From Mortierella sp. BCC40632 (lineage: Eukaryota; Mortierellomycota; Mortierellomycetes; Mortierellales; Mortierellaceae), in contig WAEK01000005.1 of assembly GCA_011634665.1 (NCBI GenBank), forward strand, positions 2,179,001 through 2,243,000: a stretch of 64,000 nt of DNA. The letters run 5' to 3'. Below, piece by piece: positions 50,935 to 63,228 of this stretch (position 1 is its first letter; each line of letters opens with the position of its first letter). A program made the translations under genes and the position numbers. The notes under the pieces are model-generated. The model did no database searches and had not been told where the DNA came from. It worked only from the letters and a program-made list of their open reading frames with translations.

Positions 50935-52523
50935 TTTTTACACATGCAGCGTCCTGTCGGTCCCTTTGCAGAGTTTTTCATTCAAACATCTTTAAGAACA
51001 GGGGCGTTAACAAAGTTTATTGCCTTTTTCAGTTTTTTGATTAGCGCCCCACGCATTATACCCTCTTTTACACTCAATTTCGTTCATTTCCAAGGAAATG
51101 CCAAAAGGAAAGTTCCTCTCTCAGCGCAAACAGCCTTTTTTTTTTTTTTCGTACCTTTTTAGACCTTTAGACAGCCCAAGAGTTGAGTGCGCCTCAACAA
51201 AGACCCTTTGGACAAGAGTATGTACCTCAACTGACGTGATTTTGACCCGTGGTGCTCAATATCACCGATTGGGGCTGACTACTCATTTGGTACACAGCAA
51301 TCGCCGCGAAGTGGCAAGGGAAGGAGAGAGATAGAGAGAGCTAGGCGAAGAGGCCGCCCCAGCACCACAAGAATCGCGCTACCAGCGCTCTGGCCTCTAT
51401 TAAAAAAAAAAAAAAAAAAAAAAAAATCCAGCGAAGAGAGAGGTATTGGGAGCACCACATTTGGGGAGAAAGAGTGAGAGAAAAGCGAAAGGAGGGAGAA
51501 GGGCGTACAACCTCTTCTCCCTGGAATTTGTCCTACCCTCACAGTACCATTTTTTTCTGTGTAATGCAAAGCCTACCTAAAATGGATATGAAGGGACGCT
51601 CTCCCATACGACCAGGTTTGCTCAACTCTCTCTCCTTCCTTCCTTTGTGCCCCATTGGGGTCATGGACGCGAGCACGAGCACGAACACTGGCCGTTTCCA
51701 ACCCAAAAAATTAATAGAGAGAGAGACACATACACACACACACACCTTAAAGGAGTCGCGACCGCGACCGCGACCACGGAGCGTAGAACGAATAGCACCA
51801 CCACGTTGTCCTTGTTGATCTCCCCTGAGGGGCACAAAGTTTGCACGTTACTGGTACCTTTATTTTTTTTTTATTTTTTTTATTTATCTTTTTTTTTTTT
51901 TTTTCAATATGGATCGGAGGGAAATCGATTCTCTCTCCAGCTATTTTGTTTAGGAAAAAGATCACTTTTGGGCCCAGTCATAATGAAGGAGAAGAGAAGA
52001 GAGGGGTAGGGGGGAGGGGAGGAGGAACAGGAGAGGGTTAACTTTTTACCAGCAAAAAAAAAGAACCAGATTCATATCGTGCCAATAATCAAGCTCCCTT
52101 TTGTTGTTTTTCAATGTCCACTCTTCTTCTTTAGAGATGCAATATTCATCATGCTGCATGGTAACAAAAAAAAAAAAAAAAAAAAAAGGGTCCGACAGCT
52201 AGCCAAGTTGGCCTTGCCTGTTTGTTAAAGGAAAGGTCCTCGAAGGGAAGGGTGGGGTTGGGGAGTTTACGAAGGAGAGTCACGAGTGCTTCCATCATTG
52301 TATTCTATTCAGTATCTACACCTTGCCTCTCTCTCTCTCTCTATCTCTATGACAGATTTTGCTGGGCATTAAATTTCTTTTTGTTCGTGCCTTCTGGTTT
52401 TCGGTAGCGGTGTTGGTCAAGTCAAGAAGGTAGTGCGACTCAGTGACAGAGAAAAAGAAGAAGAGGAGGAAACGATATGTCGTCAGGCACTGAGTACGAA
52501 GAGGAGCCAATGAGCTTGGGCCG

Positions 52524-52558
<35 letters not shown>

Positions 52559-53370
52559 CGCGCTATCCCAGTCAGCCTCTTCTTTCTATCGATCCTCTTG
52601 GGTCCCTGCCCTCATTTTGGTTTCTCAGCTGCGGTCAGATAGTGTGGAGAAGTGTTGGCGCGTTTGAAGAGCAACTCTGGCCTGTTTTTTTTATTCTGGT
52701 AAACGAAACGATTGTCCAAGAGTTTCTGTATTGGATCTCAAGAGAATATTCTCGTTGCACGAAAGAAAAAAAAAAAAAAAAAAAAATAGAGATTTCCTCT
52801 CTCGCGTGAGGTTTACAAAGAAGGACCAAAGCTATGGTCCTTTCACTCCATTAAGTAAGCGTAGAACACATAAACGTTAATATAAAAGAAACAACGAGCT
52901 AGAAAAGAAGCAATCTTGACTACGTCTTCTGCCCTCCCCTCCCCTTTTTCCTTGAGGAAAAAAAAACTTCCACGTTTTGGTGTGGCTGTCGTTGACGCCT
53001 TTTAAAAATTGTTTGTTCTTTACCAAAGCCAAAGGTTGACACCGACAAGTAGGATACATGAGAACCACGCCCTAAACCAGAGAGATATCCGGAAATGGGC
53101 CATCTAGAGGTATGTGGGTGCGTCTTTTTTCTCCTCCCATGGATGCAAGCGCCTGCAGTATGAACCGTTCTTGTTACCCTTGCAGGGCCAAGCTTAAGCT
53201 CTCGAGCTTAAGAAAAGGTCTAGAACCCCCCTCTCTCTCTCTTGCAAGACAAAAGAGTAGGGGTCATGGGTAGAATGAACGGGGTGACACCATCCTTGAG
53301 TAATAGCCTCTTTCGATGGTACACGGTACCACGTACCTCGTACACACACACACATTCACACACCACCACC

Positions 53371-53457
53371 ATGAATCTGTGCTCTCTCACTCTCTTTTAC
53401 TCGCTTGTTTTCCTTGCAGTGCAGGCCTGGGTAAATGGATCCGAAGAGAGCAAGTGA
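53371..53457 (+). CDS. Possible 28-residue secreted peptide or first exon
   Basis: ATG in good context (CACCACCATGA) opens MNLCSLTLFYSLVFLAVQAW followed by VNGSEESK and a stop. This reads as a complete signal peptide with a tiny hydrophilic end. GT donors occur at GGGTAAAT and AAGTGAGG, so it may be the first exon of a secreted protein. I could not extend it convincingly through the CTAAAC...CCAG site near 53600-53622. Confidence 0.2.
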   Translation: MNLCSLTLFYSLVFLAVQAWVNGSEESK

Positions 53458-54558
53458 GGGTTCGTCGTTTAGACTCGAACCATGTTTTGTGTATATTTTT
53501 TTTCCCCTCTCTTCCCTTGCCGATCGAGGGACGGACGGCGGACAGACGGTTGGGTTCAGGCAGAGCGGGTTGGAAGCACCCACTGTTTGTATGTATGTAC
53601 TAAACACCTGTGCGTCTTCCAGAAAATGAACCCTCCCTGTGTTTTTGTTTCCCAAAGAAAAGAAAAGAAAAGAGTATGAACATGTTAGTAAAAACAGAGT
53701 TCATTCGATCTCTCCTCTCATACTCATCCGAGAAAGAATGTGTATCGTAGTACATCCTGAGAACGCCCTTTTTCCGTTAGCCGGACTGTGGACCGAGAAA
53801 GAAAAGGAGAGAGAGAGAGAGAGAAAGAGAAGAGGTTGCCGCCCAAAGACGCGCTTGCTTACACACTCCATGGGCGTGCACATGCTTCGTCTGGGATACA
53901 CACACACAAGACATAAAACACATGTCTCTTTTTTGACTGCACGGCTCAGGCACCACTTCCTGGACTGTTTCGAGACCTGCGAGGCACGGGCAATGAGCTT
54001 CTTTGTTCCATCTGGCTTTGGGCTCTGAGAAACAGCTCTTGAACACCCCTCCCCCCCTCTTTCTCTTCTCACTTTCTTGCTCTCAGTCCCTGGCGGGTGG
54101 GAGAGAGACTAGATCCTGGGCGCCTCTTGTTTTTTTTTTTTTTTTTTTTTCCTTCTCCTCACATGGTGCATTCTTTCTCTGTCTCGAATGATCCTCGTCT
54201 CCCTGTTTTGACCATGCATCTGCTATCTAGAGAATGAAAAAAAGAGATAGAGATAGAGGAAGCAGAAAAAGTTGAGCCGTTTTTTATTGTTGTAGATCGG
54301 ATTGCGCTCAAACTTCCTTCAGCACTGGCCTTCTGATACCCCTTGGAGTAAGGTGTTGGCTGGTGCGAAAGAGAGGGGAGGAGGAAGGAAGGAGAGAGGA
54401 GGAGGAGGAAGAGGAGGAGGAAGATGGAGGAGAGACAGGAGAGAGAGGAGCAGCTCGTACCTTCATTTCACATTCTGGGCCTTTCCCGATTGCTTGCCCC
54501 AGGGCGGAGAACAGAACGAACAAAAGGATGAAAGGGGACCAAGAGTCATTAATTGGCC

Positions 54559-54590
<32 letters not shown>

Positions 54591-54995
54591 CGTATTGAAG
54601 GGAGATCAAGAGAGAGAATGAGCGGGGAACAGAGTAAAGAAAAAAAAAGAGAATGAAGGGAAAAAAAAAAAAAAAAGAGTAAAGAGAGAGAGTGAATGTT
54701 TGTTCCCCTTTATTGCACACCCATAGAAAGAGGAGACAGAGGGCGCTAACGGTCCCCTATATGATTGGCTAAAGACCAGGACCTGCTGTGGGTCTGTGGC
54801 TGCTTTGGTCAACTCCCTTTATTTTTTATTTTTTTTCGGTGTTGGCTGTCTCTCACTCATAAAAAGGCTTTTTGGTGTAGCCAATATCTTTAATGGATGC
54901 CTCCTGTTGGCTCTTCTTCGTGGAGTAAAAGAGAAAGATGGGAGATTCAGAGAAGGACAGAGAATGGTCGAGTGAGCCGATGGGAAAATAGGCAC

Positions 54996-55000
54996 AAAAA

Positions 55001-55058
<58 letters not shown>
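54996..55058. repeat. A14 followed by (GA)n
   Basis: An A run passes directly into about 24 GA units, the same composite as in ATP2 intron 1. A second A run lies at 55096-55117. Confidence 0.95.
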
Positions 55059-55063
<5 letters not shown>

Positions 55064-55976
55064 AACGTGGCGTTGGAGTGTGACCAAAGCGGAGGAAAAA
55101 AAAAAAAAAAAAAAAAAGAATGGGGTGAAGTAGGGGGCTTGGGAGCCAACTTAAGTTAATGCCCGTCTTCCTTCACTTTCAGCCCTCTCTTTAGATGCAA
55201 TCCTCCCCTCCTCCATTGTAGCACAGGTTCTTCTCCTCTCTTCCCCCTCCTCCTTCACTGGAGTGGGTCGTCGATTTGATCCGTTCTCCTGAGTAGAAGG
55301 TACTACTTTCAATCCCTTAGGAGAGTTAGAAGTTTAAGGGCCCAGGTACCAACTATCGACAGCACCATGGCCCCTTTTTCCAATTGGAGATATGCAAGGT
55401 CCGTGTCTATTGCTCTAGCTCAAAGAAGAAATAAGGGGGGGAGGAGGAAAGGGTTTTTTTTTTTTTTTTTTTTCAGCTTTTACCTGGGTTTTAAGGCGGC
55501 TGTGACACTTCTCTGTTCTCTCTTCTCGGACAGGTCCAAGGTAGCCAGGGAGTGTACACATACGTTTCCAGATCTTTTTCAAGTTCAAGAGGACGTCATG
55601 TATTCCGTTATGGGAGATCCCATGGGGCACGAACAGAAAGGGAGGGAAAAAAAAAAAAGAGAACCATAGTCAGTGCATTAGAAGAGATGGGCAATCAATT
55701 GCTTTGCTTGGGAGAATGGGTGTACAGCAAGTCAATCTTGTTTCCTTTACACCAAGTAGCATTGACACCCCCCCCTCCTCTCCTCTCCTCTCCTAGAAAG
55801 AGATGTTACAGTTGGAAAGCTTGAAGTTTTTTATTGGAATCAGCCCAGCCATGTAGTCGTTGTTGTTGTTGTTTTTGTAGTGTTTTCTATTTTTTTTTTT
55901 TCATTTATCTTTCTTTCTTTCTTTCTTTCTCTTATAATAGAGCGCTTATGCGCTTGAGAAGACTTCATTCTTTTGC

Positions 55977-58229
55977 TCACAAATCGATCATGGCGCCAAT
56001 ACAACAACTGCACTGTTCAATGGCCAACGTGGGGGCATGGGTATATTGCGCTAGGGTCTGTTTCGGAGAGCTTGCATTCGTGCCGGAGGAGGGCGATGAC
56101 GACGGCGACGGCGATGATACCTTAGCTATCGTGGCCGAGCTCGAAGGTGGACTGGGCGTAGATGGGTTTGGTGTTGGTGAAGGCGACGAGGCCAAAGTGG
56201 TAGCGTTCGTCGAACAAGAAGAGGAGGTACGTTTATGAAAGGAAATGGGGGACATGACCCGTCGACTAGCTCGGGCTGCTGCTGCGCTTTGGAAGGCTGG
56301 AGAGGAAGGAACTGATCCTGGATGAGATTGATCTTGTCCAAGTCGTAGGCTTTCGAGATGCTTCAATTCATTCGAGTCAGCAAATGAGATGTTCTTGCTA
56401 TCTGATCGACCCCGCCTGGCTTCAAGCGAGGCAAGCGTCTCTTTCACATGTTGGTCCTTCAAGCGCTTCAACTGGATCGCTTCACGCTCAGCAGCTTCAG
56501 CCGCTGCCTTCTCAGCCAGTCGCTTAGCTTCCTTGGCTTGGGCCTCCTTCTGTGCTCGTATCTGGGCTTGTTCCAGTTCGTGTTGGATCCTGGCCTTCTC
56601 GCGCTCTTGTTCAGCAGCAGAGAAGCTTGGCAAGAGAGGAGTCGAGGGGGTTGTAGCATTACGCACCGCTACAGCAATGGCTGCCGCGGCCGAAGACATG
56701 GGTGGGGTCGGAGGCTGGTTGTTGTTATTGTTAGAGGCACCCATGTTAGCAAGTGCGGCCGACAATGAAGCCGATTGTTCATGACCCAATGTTCGACGTT
56801 GTGATTCCCGACGTTTCTGCCTCTGTTGTTGATGGTATTGGTGTTGACGTTGCATCAGGTCCAACTGGAGCTCCAGAGTGACCTTTTCCTGTCGCAACGC
56901 ATCGTATCCACGCTGAAGAACCGAAATCTGGTCCATCAGGAATTCACATTTGCGTTGCTCCAACACCAGTTCACCCTCTTTCCTGGGCGCATTGACTGTG
57001 AACCGGCGACTAGGTTTTGACCGACGAGAATAAGAACTCGCCGCTGCAACCGAGGCCAACAATGACGAGAGTGCTGCCTCGCCTAGGCTTCCATGTTTCC
57101 GTGATGAGGCAGAGGAGGCAGAGGATGACAAAGGAGATGATGTTGATTTCGGGTGAGAAATTGAGGTATTGTATTCTCCAGACTCGGAAGCAACCTGTCG
57201 TTGAGCTTCTTCAACAAGCTCCAACTGACGCTGGAGTTGTCTGGATTGTTGCTGAAAGAACTGTAGCTGGGCCTGATCCTGAACATGACGTGAGCTCATC
57301 GAAAGCAACAACTCTTGCAATCGATCTACCTCGACCTTGTATTGGTCAATCATCTTTTGCTGCTCCAAGGCTTCCTTGGAGATAGTGCTACGGTCAAAAG
57401 ACTGTGTTGGGGCTTCCATTGAAACTCTATCCATCTTGCGGAGTGCTGTCAATTGATCCATTAGCTGGCGGTTCTCCTGTTGCAACTTGTCGAGCTTGTT
57501 TAAGCTAGCATCAAGCCGTTTCTGTGTCCGTGCCTGGTCTGCATGACTGGTGGCCATTTCCTTGGAGAGCGCGTCGCGATCAGCGAGGATCTCTTGGAGC
57601 TGATTGGAGTGTTCGCGTTCTGCAGCCTCGAGCTGCTGTACGAGTTCATTCTTTTCTCCTAGACGAGCCTTTGTCTCTGCAGCTTCCCGTTCACGTTCCT
57701 GTAGCTTGGACCGAGTCGCCTCCAGATCCAGCCTGAGACTTTGGAACGATTGACGAGAATCGGATAGAGGTTGAAAGACGAACGAGAGACGCTTCTCTCG
57801 AAGGAGTGATGATCGGTCGGATCGTTTTGGACGTATCCGGTGTGCTGAAGCCTCACTCTCGAGGATCTCGCTGTGTTCCTGGAATGGGGATCTGAGGAAG
57901 AAGGCCGAGTTTGGAGGAGGCTCTACGGACGATAGTGGAGGTGACGGCAACGACGTCAAATGCTGCTGTTGTTGCTGTTGCTGTTGATGGTTTGGTTGGT
58001 AGAGGGCCTTGTGAAGAGAGGATTGGGGGTGGTGGTAGGGATGGTGTGCGGCCATAACAGGGCCTTGCTGGGACTGTGTAGTGCCAAAGAAGGCAGACGC
58101 AGACGCAGGAAGCCTGGAGCGGAATGAGGCAGCGATAGTGGTGGAGATAGGATGAGGTGCAGGCTGGCGCGCGGTGGAGGCAGCGGTGGCGGAGAAGAAG
58201 GAGGCGGGGCTAGCCGAGTCGAACGACAT
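55977..58229 (-). CDS. Coiled-coil protein of unknown function
   Basis: Single-exon 750-residue protein. Residues 1 to about 150 are low-complexity and Ser/Ala/Pro/His/Gln-rich with a poly-Gln run. From about 150 (RSSLLREKRLSFVFQPLSDS) a long coiled coil runs to about 340, with heptads such as LQEREREAAETKARLGEKNE and LDASLNKLDKLQQENRQLMD. A basic Ser-rich insert follows, then a second coiled coil (ILQRGYDALRQEKVTLELQL), a Gln/Arg-rich segment, an Ala/Glu/Lys-rich helix (AKEAKRLAEKAAAEAAEREA) and a Ser/Pro-rich tail ending CSCCIGAMIDL. No enzymatic domain is seen. A scaffold or cytoskeletal role is plausible but unproven. I do not recognise the family. Confidence 0.8.
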   Translation of the reverse strand: MSFDSASPASFFSATAASTARQPAPHPISTTIAASFRSRLPASASAFFGTTQSQQGPVMAAHHPYHHPQSSLHKALYQPNHQQQQQQQQHLTSLPSPPLSSVEPPPNSAFFLRSPFQEHSEILESEASAHRIRPKRSDRSSLLREKRLSFVFQPLSDSRQSFQSLRLDLEATRSKLQEREREAAETKARLGEKNELVQQLEAAEREHSNQLQEILADRDALSKEMATSHADQARTQKRLDASLNKLDKLQQENRQLMDQLTALRKMDRVSMEAPTQSFDRSTISKEALEQQKMIDQYKVEVDRLQELLLSMSSRHVQDQAQLQFFQQQSRQLQRQLELVEEAQRQVASESGEYNTSISHPKSTSSPLSSSASSASSRKHGSLGEAALSSLLASVAAASSYSRRSKPSRRFTVNAPRKEGELVLEQRKCEFLMDQISVLQRGYDALRQEKVTLELQLDLMQRQHQYHQQQRQKRRESQRRTLGHEQSASLSAALANMGASNNNNNQPPTPPMSSAAAAIAVAVRNATTPSTPLLPSFSAAEQEREKARIQHELEQAQIRAQKEAQAKEAKRLAEKAAAEAAEREAIQLKRLKDQHVKETLASLEARRGRSDSKNISFADSNELKHLESLRLGQDQSHPGSVPSSPAFQSAAAARASRRVMSPISFHKRTSSSCSTNATTLASSPSPTPNPSTPSPPSSSATIAKVSSPSPSSSPSSGTNASSPKQTLAQYTHAPTLAIEQCSCCIGAMIDL

Positions 58230-58431
58230 GGCGAATGAAAGAGAGGATGAATGGACGATGAACTAGATGATGGAGGAGGAGACCACACACACACACACAC
58301 ACACACACACGCGACCCACAGGGGGGGGGGGGGAGGGAGAAGAAGGGGAGAGGAGGAAAGAGCTGTTGCTCGGGGTAGTCGTGGAGGAGGAAGGGGGTCG
58401 ATGCGGTTTCGGGACAAGAGAGACGAAGAAG

Positions 58432-58480
<49 letters not shown>

Positions 58481-59911
58481 GACGACAACGACGAGCAGCG
58501 GCGAATATAGAGGAGGGGAAGGAGGGGGAGAGGCGACTATGGTCACCATGCGTTAGATTGGTTATAAATAACAACAAGGCCCTGCCCTGTGGCGGGATGC
58601 TCTTTTCTCTCCCTCTTTCTTGCTCGCACCTCTCTTTGGGCCGCGTCTTAATTAATCTCTCTGTCTTCGTTTCGAGACTTTGTACGGGCTCAGACTCGCT
58701 CAGCTCAGCTCTCGCGGCCTGCTGTGAGGCTCACAGAAATTGGCATTCCGTGCTTGTCTCCTTGTCCTCTTCACCAAAGAGAGAGAAAGAAAGTGTGAGA
58801 GAAAAAGAGAGAAAGAGAGAGTGCCAGGGCAGAGTGACAAGCTGGGACCAAAGCGTCCACAAGTCAAAGTCGTGCTGGATGGCGCGGTCAATGAGGCATT
58901 CCCCCTTGTCCTGTAATGCGCATTGGCCACGGTCATGTTGTCCTTCCCCATAATCCAGGGACCTCTCCTGTTGCACTCAGGCACACCCAGGCACACCATC
59001 AGGCCAATCTAGCACTAGACATGGCCAAAATGGATGAGGCTTGGCCCTCTAATCTTGTCCGTTGGACCCACGGTATTCTCCGCAAAGGAATGCTCCTTGC
59101 TCCCGCACATATATTGGCCGGAAAATAGACTCGATGCTACGGGGAGAAGGGTACCCAAACGGCATTGGTGTCCATTCATTGCCCACTGCCCCAAAACTGC
59201 CATCGCTCTTAACCACTCTATTTTTTTCTCTTCTTGTTATCCCAGACGCTCTACCCAAACTCCAAAAAAGATATCCTATCTTCTCCTGACCTGGAATACC
59301 CCCCTTGGACTCCCGACATGGCCTCAACCGAGAGCCATACGAAACACGAAACAAAAAAGAGACGAGTCAAGCAGTTTGTCTACCAATATTGTTAGACAGT
59401 TGGTCATGAGGGAAACAAGTCATAGTTGTGTGTCAATCACCTCAATGTCTTTGACTCGCCATGAAAAAGAAGGGAAGAAAGAAAACGAAAGCAGGTCCCA
59501 GGCATGAGAGGCAATGGGAAAACTACGAGGCAACACATAGGACATTGGATTGCAAGTTTCAGGCCTCCAATGTCGTACAGCATATCAGGCGTATCCTTCT
59601 TTGTTCGTTGACCACATCTTGGAACCCGAGCGTTTTGGTCACCTACATACAGCGTCCCTCCCCGCATGGCAGCCACGCGAAGGATGTAAGACGCTGACCG
59701 ATCACGTGGACATACGTAAGAATTGCTTAGTACACGCTGCGGTTTACGAACAAAAGGTCCAGCTAATGAAGGATGCCTACACTTTGCTCTTTGCCAGGCT
59801 GTAGTTTGACGAGCTCCTTCGGACCAACAGCTAGCTTCATCTAAAGAAAAAGAAAAAGAACAGAACAGAACAGAAAAGAACAGAAAAAAAGAAAAAGAGA
59901 AGCCTTCAAAC
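58230..59911. other. Divergent promoter region, coiled-coil gene / TFIIF-alpha
   Basis: Next to the coiled-coil gene are a (CA)13 repeat (58287-58312), a G run (58321-58333) and an A45 homopolymer (58435-58479). TATA-like TTATAAAT at 58561-58568 could serve either strand. GA-rich sequence follows at 58775-58825, then an A-rich leader (59841-59900) before the TFIIF-alpha start. No gene is seen. Confidence 0.55.
58435..58479. repeat. A45 homopolymer
   Basis: Uninterrupted run of about 45 A residues some 205 bp upstream of the coiled-coil gene start. It reads as poly(T) in that gene's promoter or leader. Confidence 0.95.
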
Positions 59912-62545
59912 ATGTCGTTCCTCAGGTCTCGTCCTCCCGTTCAATCCAATCGGTCGCTCCAACAACAACATCAGCGTTCTGTTGGGGCCACAGGTGCAAA
60001 TGGACCAGCGATCAAGAAAAAGATTGAAAAGCCCACCCCTCAGCCCCTTCCAGGAACATATACTGACTATAAGCTGGTGTCGACCTCAAGAGATGTACTC
60101 CATCATATTATGCGTTTCCATGGCAACAAGGATGTCAATCCAACCACATTCACAGCCCCTGTCAAATTACACCGCAAGCGGAACGAAAACAGTTACTATC
60201 GGGGGTACGGTTTCTATAATAACAGGTTCAACAATGCCAACAACACCAAGGAAATCCCTGGAGCAGGAGACAAGGCAGGGCAAGGTGCGTCTTCGTCTAC
60301 AGGACCTGTGGCGCCCGCCACTGGACCAGGAACGGGCACACCAGCAGTAGCACCTGCCACAGGGGCAGACATGACCAAGATCGCGCCTTTTGGCGGTGGT
60401 GTCCGCAACAAACAAATGTTGTTCAAGAAGCGTACTCGACAGATTTATATTGCCAATGAGGAAGAACGCCGAAAGAAAGAGATTGAGTCTGCGCCCTGGG
60501 TGGTCGAGGACTATGATGGCCAAAATGTGTGGACAGGGCAGCTTGAAGGTGGACAACACGCCAACTATGTACTCTTTGTCTTTACGGACGATGGCTTTAA
60601 AGTAGTACCTGCGGACAAGTGGTACAAGTTTTCACCGAAACTTCAGTATGCCACATTGACTGCTGAGGAGGCGGAAGAACAGGTACTCAAATCAGGAAAG
60701 CAATTCCATTTCCAAATACATGATGCATGCCTGTTTCGACAACCAGTTTTCCGCGGCTTGATGTTTTGATTTATCAGAAGCCTTTCCGATAGCCCACTAA
60801 CTCTACTGTTTCTTTTTGAATTTGGCGCCCATTTCAATAGTATCAAAGATACACCAAGCAGCAGAGCAATATTCGCTGGCTGATGAGGTCAAAGGCTAAA
60901 GCCAAGACTGAAGAAGGCGAAGAAGGCACAGAAGAGTTTATCGATGGTGACCAGTTTATGACCGTTGACCATGAGGACCAAATTGGGTACGTATTCTCCC
61001 CGCTATATCTGGGAACCTTTAGTCGAATCAAGGCTGACTGGACTAGAGCATATGATTTACTCGGCCTTCCTTGCCACTGGTTTCATTTTATCATCTTGCC
61101 CTTTAGTTATGACGAAGACGAGGCTAGAGAAAGAAAGCGAAAGCGTGGAAAGCACGGAGATGTGGACGAAATGGACTTTGAAGAGGTGTGGCAGGATGAT
61201 GAAGAGGCTCCAGCAGAGATGCCAGGCTTTGATGATGATGCCAAGGACGATGTAAGTGCTCTACTACATTTCTGTACTTGTTACCGTCTGCTTAAACTTT
61301 CAAGAGAACATTATTGAGCAGCTTCAGTAACCCTATCTCAATGTTCTTTTCCTACATTCTAGCCCCGGAGGAAACATGGGCCATCTATGGAGAGCGATGA
61401 GGAAGATGACGACGATGAGACTGGCCAGAAGCTGAACGATACAGGGAAAGAAATCAAGAAGGCACTTTTGAAGCTGGAAAAAAATAAGGTGTATGCAAGT
61501 GATGATGACAAGGACCCCTATGCAAGCGTAAGTAGTATTTGTGGTCAGTCTCCACTATCATACTCAATCTCCTGTCAAGATACTTATCCATAATCTCCCC
61601 ATTTGTGCTTGACCTCATCTTTTGGGCTTTTTAGGAAAAAGAATCATCCGACTCTGAGCTGGATGAGATTGATAAGGACAAGGATGCAAAGAAGGATGAG
61701 GATACTCCACAGCAGTCGTCTCAGGACCAGCAGAAATCCAAGAAGAAGGCCGGAGCCAATTCGAAAAACACACCATTGATTCCCAAGAAGGCTGGAGCGA
61801 CCAAGGCAGCGACCTCAGCTGCCAAGCCCACCGGTGCCAAAGCTGCGAAGCCTAAAGTACCCATGCCGACGCCACGGAACGCCAGTGCAGCCGCTCAAGC
61901 CAATGGCATGGCATCAGCAGCGAAGCCTGCCCCAGGTGCCTCGAGCTCTCTTGCGCGCGCACATAGTCCAACACCAGGAGCAACGTCAAATACACAGTCG
62001 GCGCCCTCTGGTTCGATGGCTCGATCAAGTTCGCCTCTGCCAGTCGAAAAGAAGCGCAAAAAGATTGATGGTGCTGACGGAGCAGATGAAGGTGCCAAGA
62101 AGCATGCTCGTCTAGCAGACGCTGCTTCGTCATCTAGTTCACAAGCAGCGGCTGTGTCTTCTGCAGCAGCGGCTCCTGCTTCAGGCGATGGTAAGTGTTT
62201 TTCTTTTATGGGGCTTTTACTTCAGAGCTGCTATGTGGAGAGATGGTCTCTCTCTTTTAATTGTTTTGTATTCCAAACAACACATGTTTTTTGTCGTTCA
62301 TACTGATGAGTCCGCCTCTTTACGAATCTGCACCCCTATTGGGCAACACAGACTCTCTTCTGATTTCAGAGGCTGAAGTCGTTTTATTGCTCAAGAGTCG
62401 ACCACAGATGACGACGCGAGATCTGATCAATGAGTTGAAGCGCAAGTTGAGAAAGGAGCCTCGGAATAAGAACATTCTTGCGCAAATTGTCAAAAAGGTT
62501 GCTCTTTCGCACGATGGTGTCCTGAGTCTCCGGGAAGGTCTTTAA
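59912..62545 (+). CDS. TFG1: Transcription initiation factor IIF subunit alpha (RAP74/Tfg1)
   Basis: Large subunit of TFIIF, which binds RNA polymerase II and aids start-site selection and early elongation. Six exons, 59912-60682, 60841-60986, 61107-61251, 61363-61527, 61635-62190 and 62370-62545, join in frame to 652 residues. The N-terminal dimerisation domain appears as TYTDYKLVSTSRDVLHHIMRF and, after an Ala/Pro/Gly-rich insert, APWVVEDYDGQNVWTGQLEG through DKWYKFSPKLQYATLT, and then, across the splice, YQRYTKQQSNIRWLMRSK. The middle is acidic and Lys/Ala/Ser-rich. The C-terminal winged helix is VLLLKSRPQMTTRDLINELK to the final SLREGL. Introns 1-5 have standard GT-AG ends. Confidence 0.95.
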
Positions 62546-62558
62546 CTCTAAGAGAGAC

Positions 62559-62590
<32 letters not shown>

Positions 62591-63183
62591 ACGCTGTAGA
62601 TTCTATCCCATCTCTTTGGTGCAAGAAAAAAAAAAACAAAAAAAAAAAAAAACCAAAAAAAAAAAAAAAAACTCTTGGTCCTCTGTTCTTGACTCGGGAT
62701 TTTTTTTTTAGGTCAAAGGTCTATCGACCCCTGGAAAATATGTGGATAGAGAGCAGCCTCAGAGGCAATGGCAATGCTTGTCTATGTTTCCATATTCTTT
62801 TTTTTCGAAAAGGAGTACTACTTGGAGCAGAATGATTAAGCAATACCCTTTGCAGAGTCAAACGATGGTTTCTTTTGGTTCATGATTGACGCTGCTGGGA
62901 ATTTGCTCCGATATGCAAAGCATACTCGAAATAGGTGACAAGGAACGTGCTGTGCGCAAAGAGATGTACATCCCCCTCGCCCGCCCATCAACTGAGAGCT
63001 TTCTTTCTGGGCGAAGAAAGAGAGAGAGGAAGGAAGAGAGCGATCGAGGGAGAGAGAGGAACCGCCCCAGTCTTCCAAAGGTATTTCCCTGCCTTTTCTT
63101 TCCTATTTCACTGATCGAAGAGAAGGGAGTGTACATAGTCAAGGTTGGTTGTACAACAATGTAAACCTGTTCAACCGATCGGG

Positions 63184-63185
<2 letters not shown>

Positions 63186-63226
<41 letters not shown>
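63186..63226. repeat. (GA)n microsatellite
   Basis: About 20 uninterrupted GA units in the TFIIF-alpha downstream region. Confidence 0.95.

Positions 63227-63228
<2 letters not shown>

Larger units (their letters stand above)
42606..55976. other. 13.4-kb region without a convincing gene
   Basis: The stretch 42680-44020 is dominated by GA-type (then CT-type) simple sequence upstream of the zinc-finger gene. From 44 to 56 kb there are many homopolymer runs (A30 at 44091, A27 at 45109, T28 near 48019, T24 near 48851, A24 near 51402, A23 near 52166, T20 near 54130) and microsatellites. Short ORFs do not resemble known families. Weak candidates (45135-45224, 48042-48216, 48708-48830, 50223, 53371) are noted elsewhere. 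No tRNA or transposase was recognised. Unrecognised lineage-specific genes or non-coding RNAs remain possible. Confidence 0.5.

Noticed and set aside
53623..53760. Second exon for the micro-ORF at 53371
   Set aside because: Joining at AAG|TGAGG to the acceptor at 53622 gives a stop within two codons, and the other donor yields only 18 unremarkable residues.
55367..55669. 100-codon ORF beginning with an ATG in good context near the coiled-coil gene's 3' side
   Set aside because: It runs through a T homopolymer and ends in a Lys-rich A run, with no domain; spliced versions did not give a longer sensible frame.
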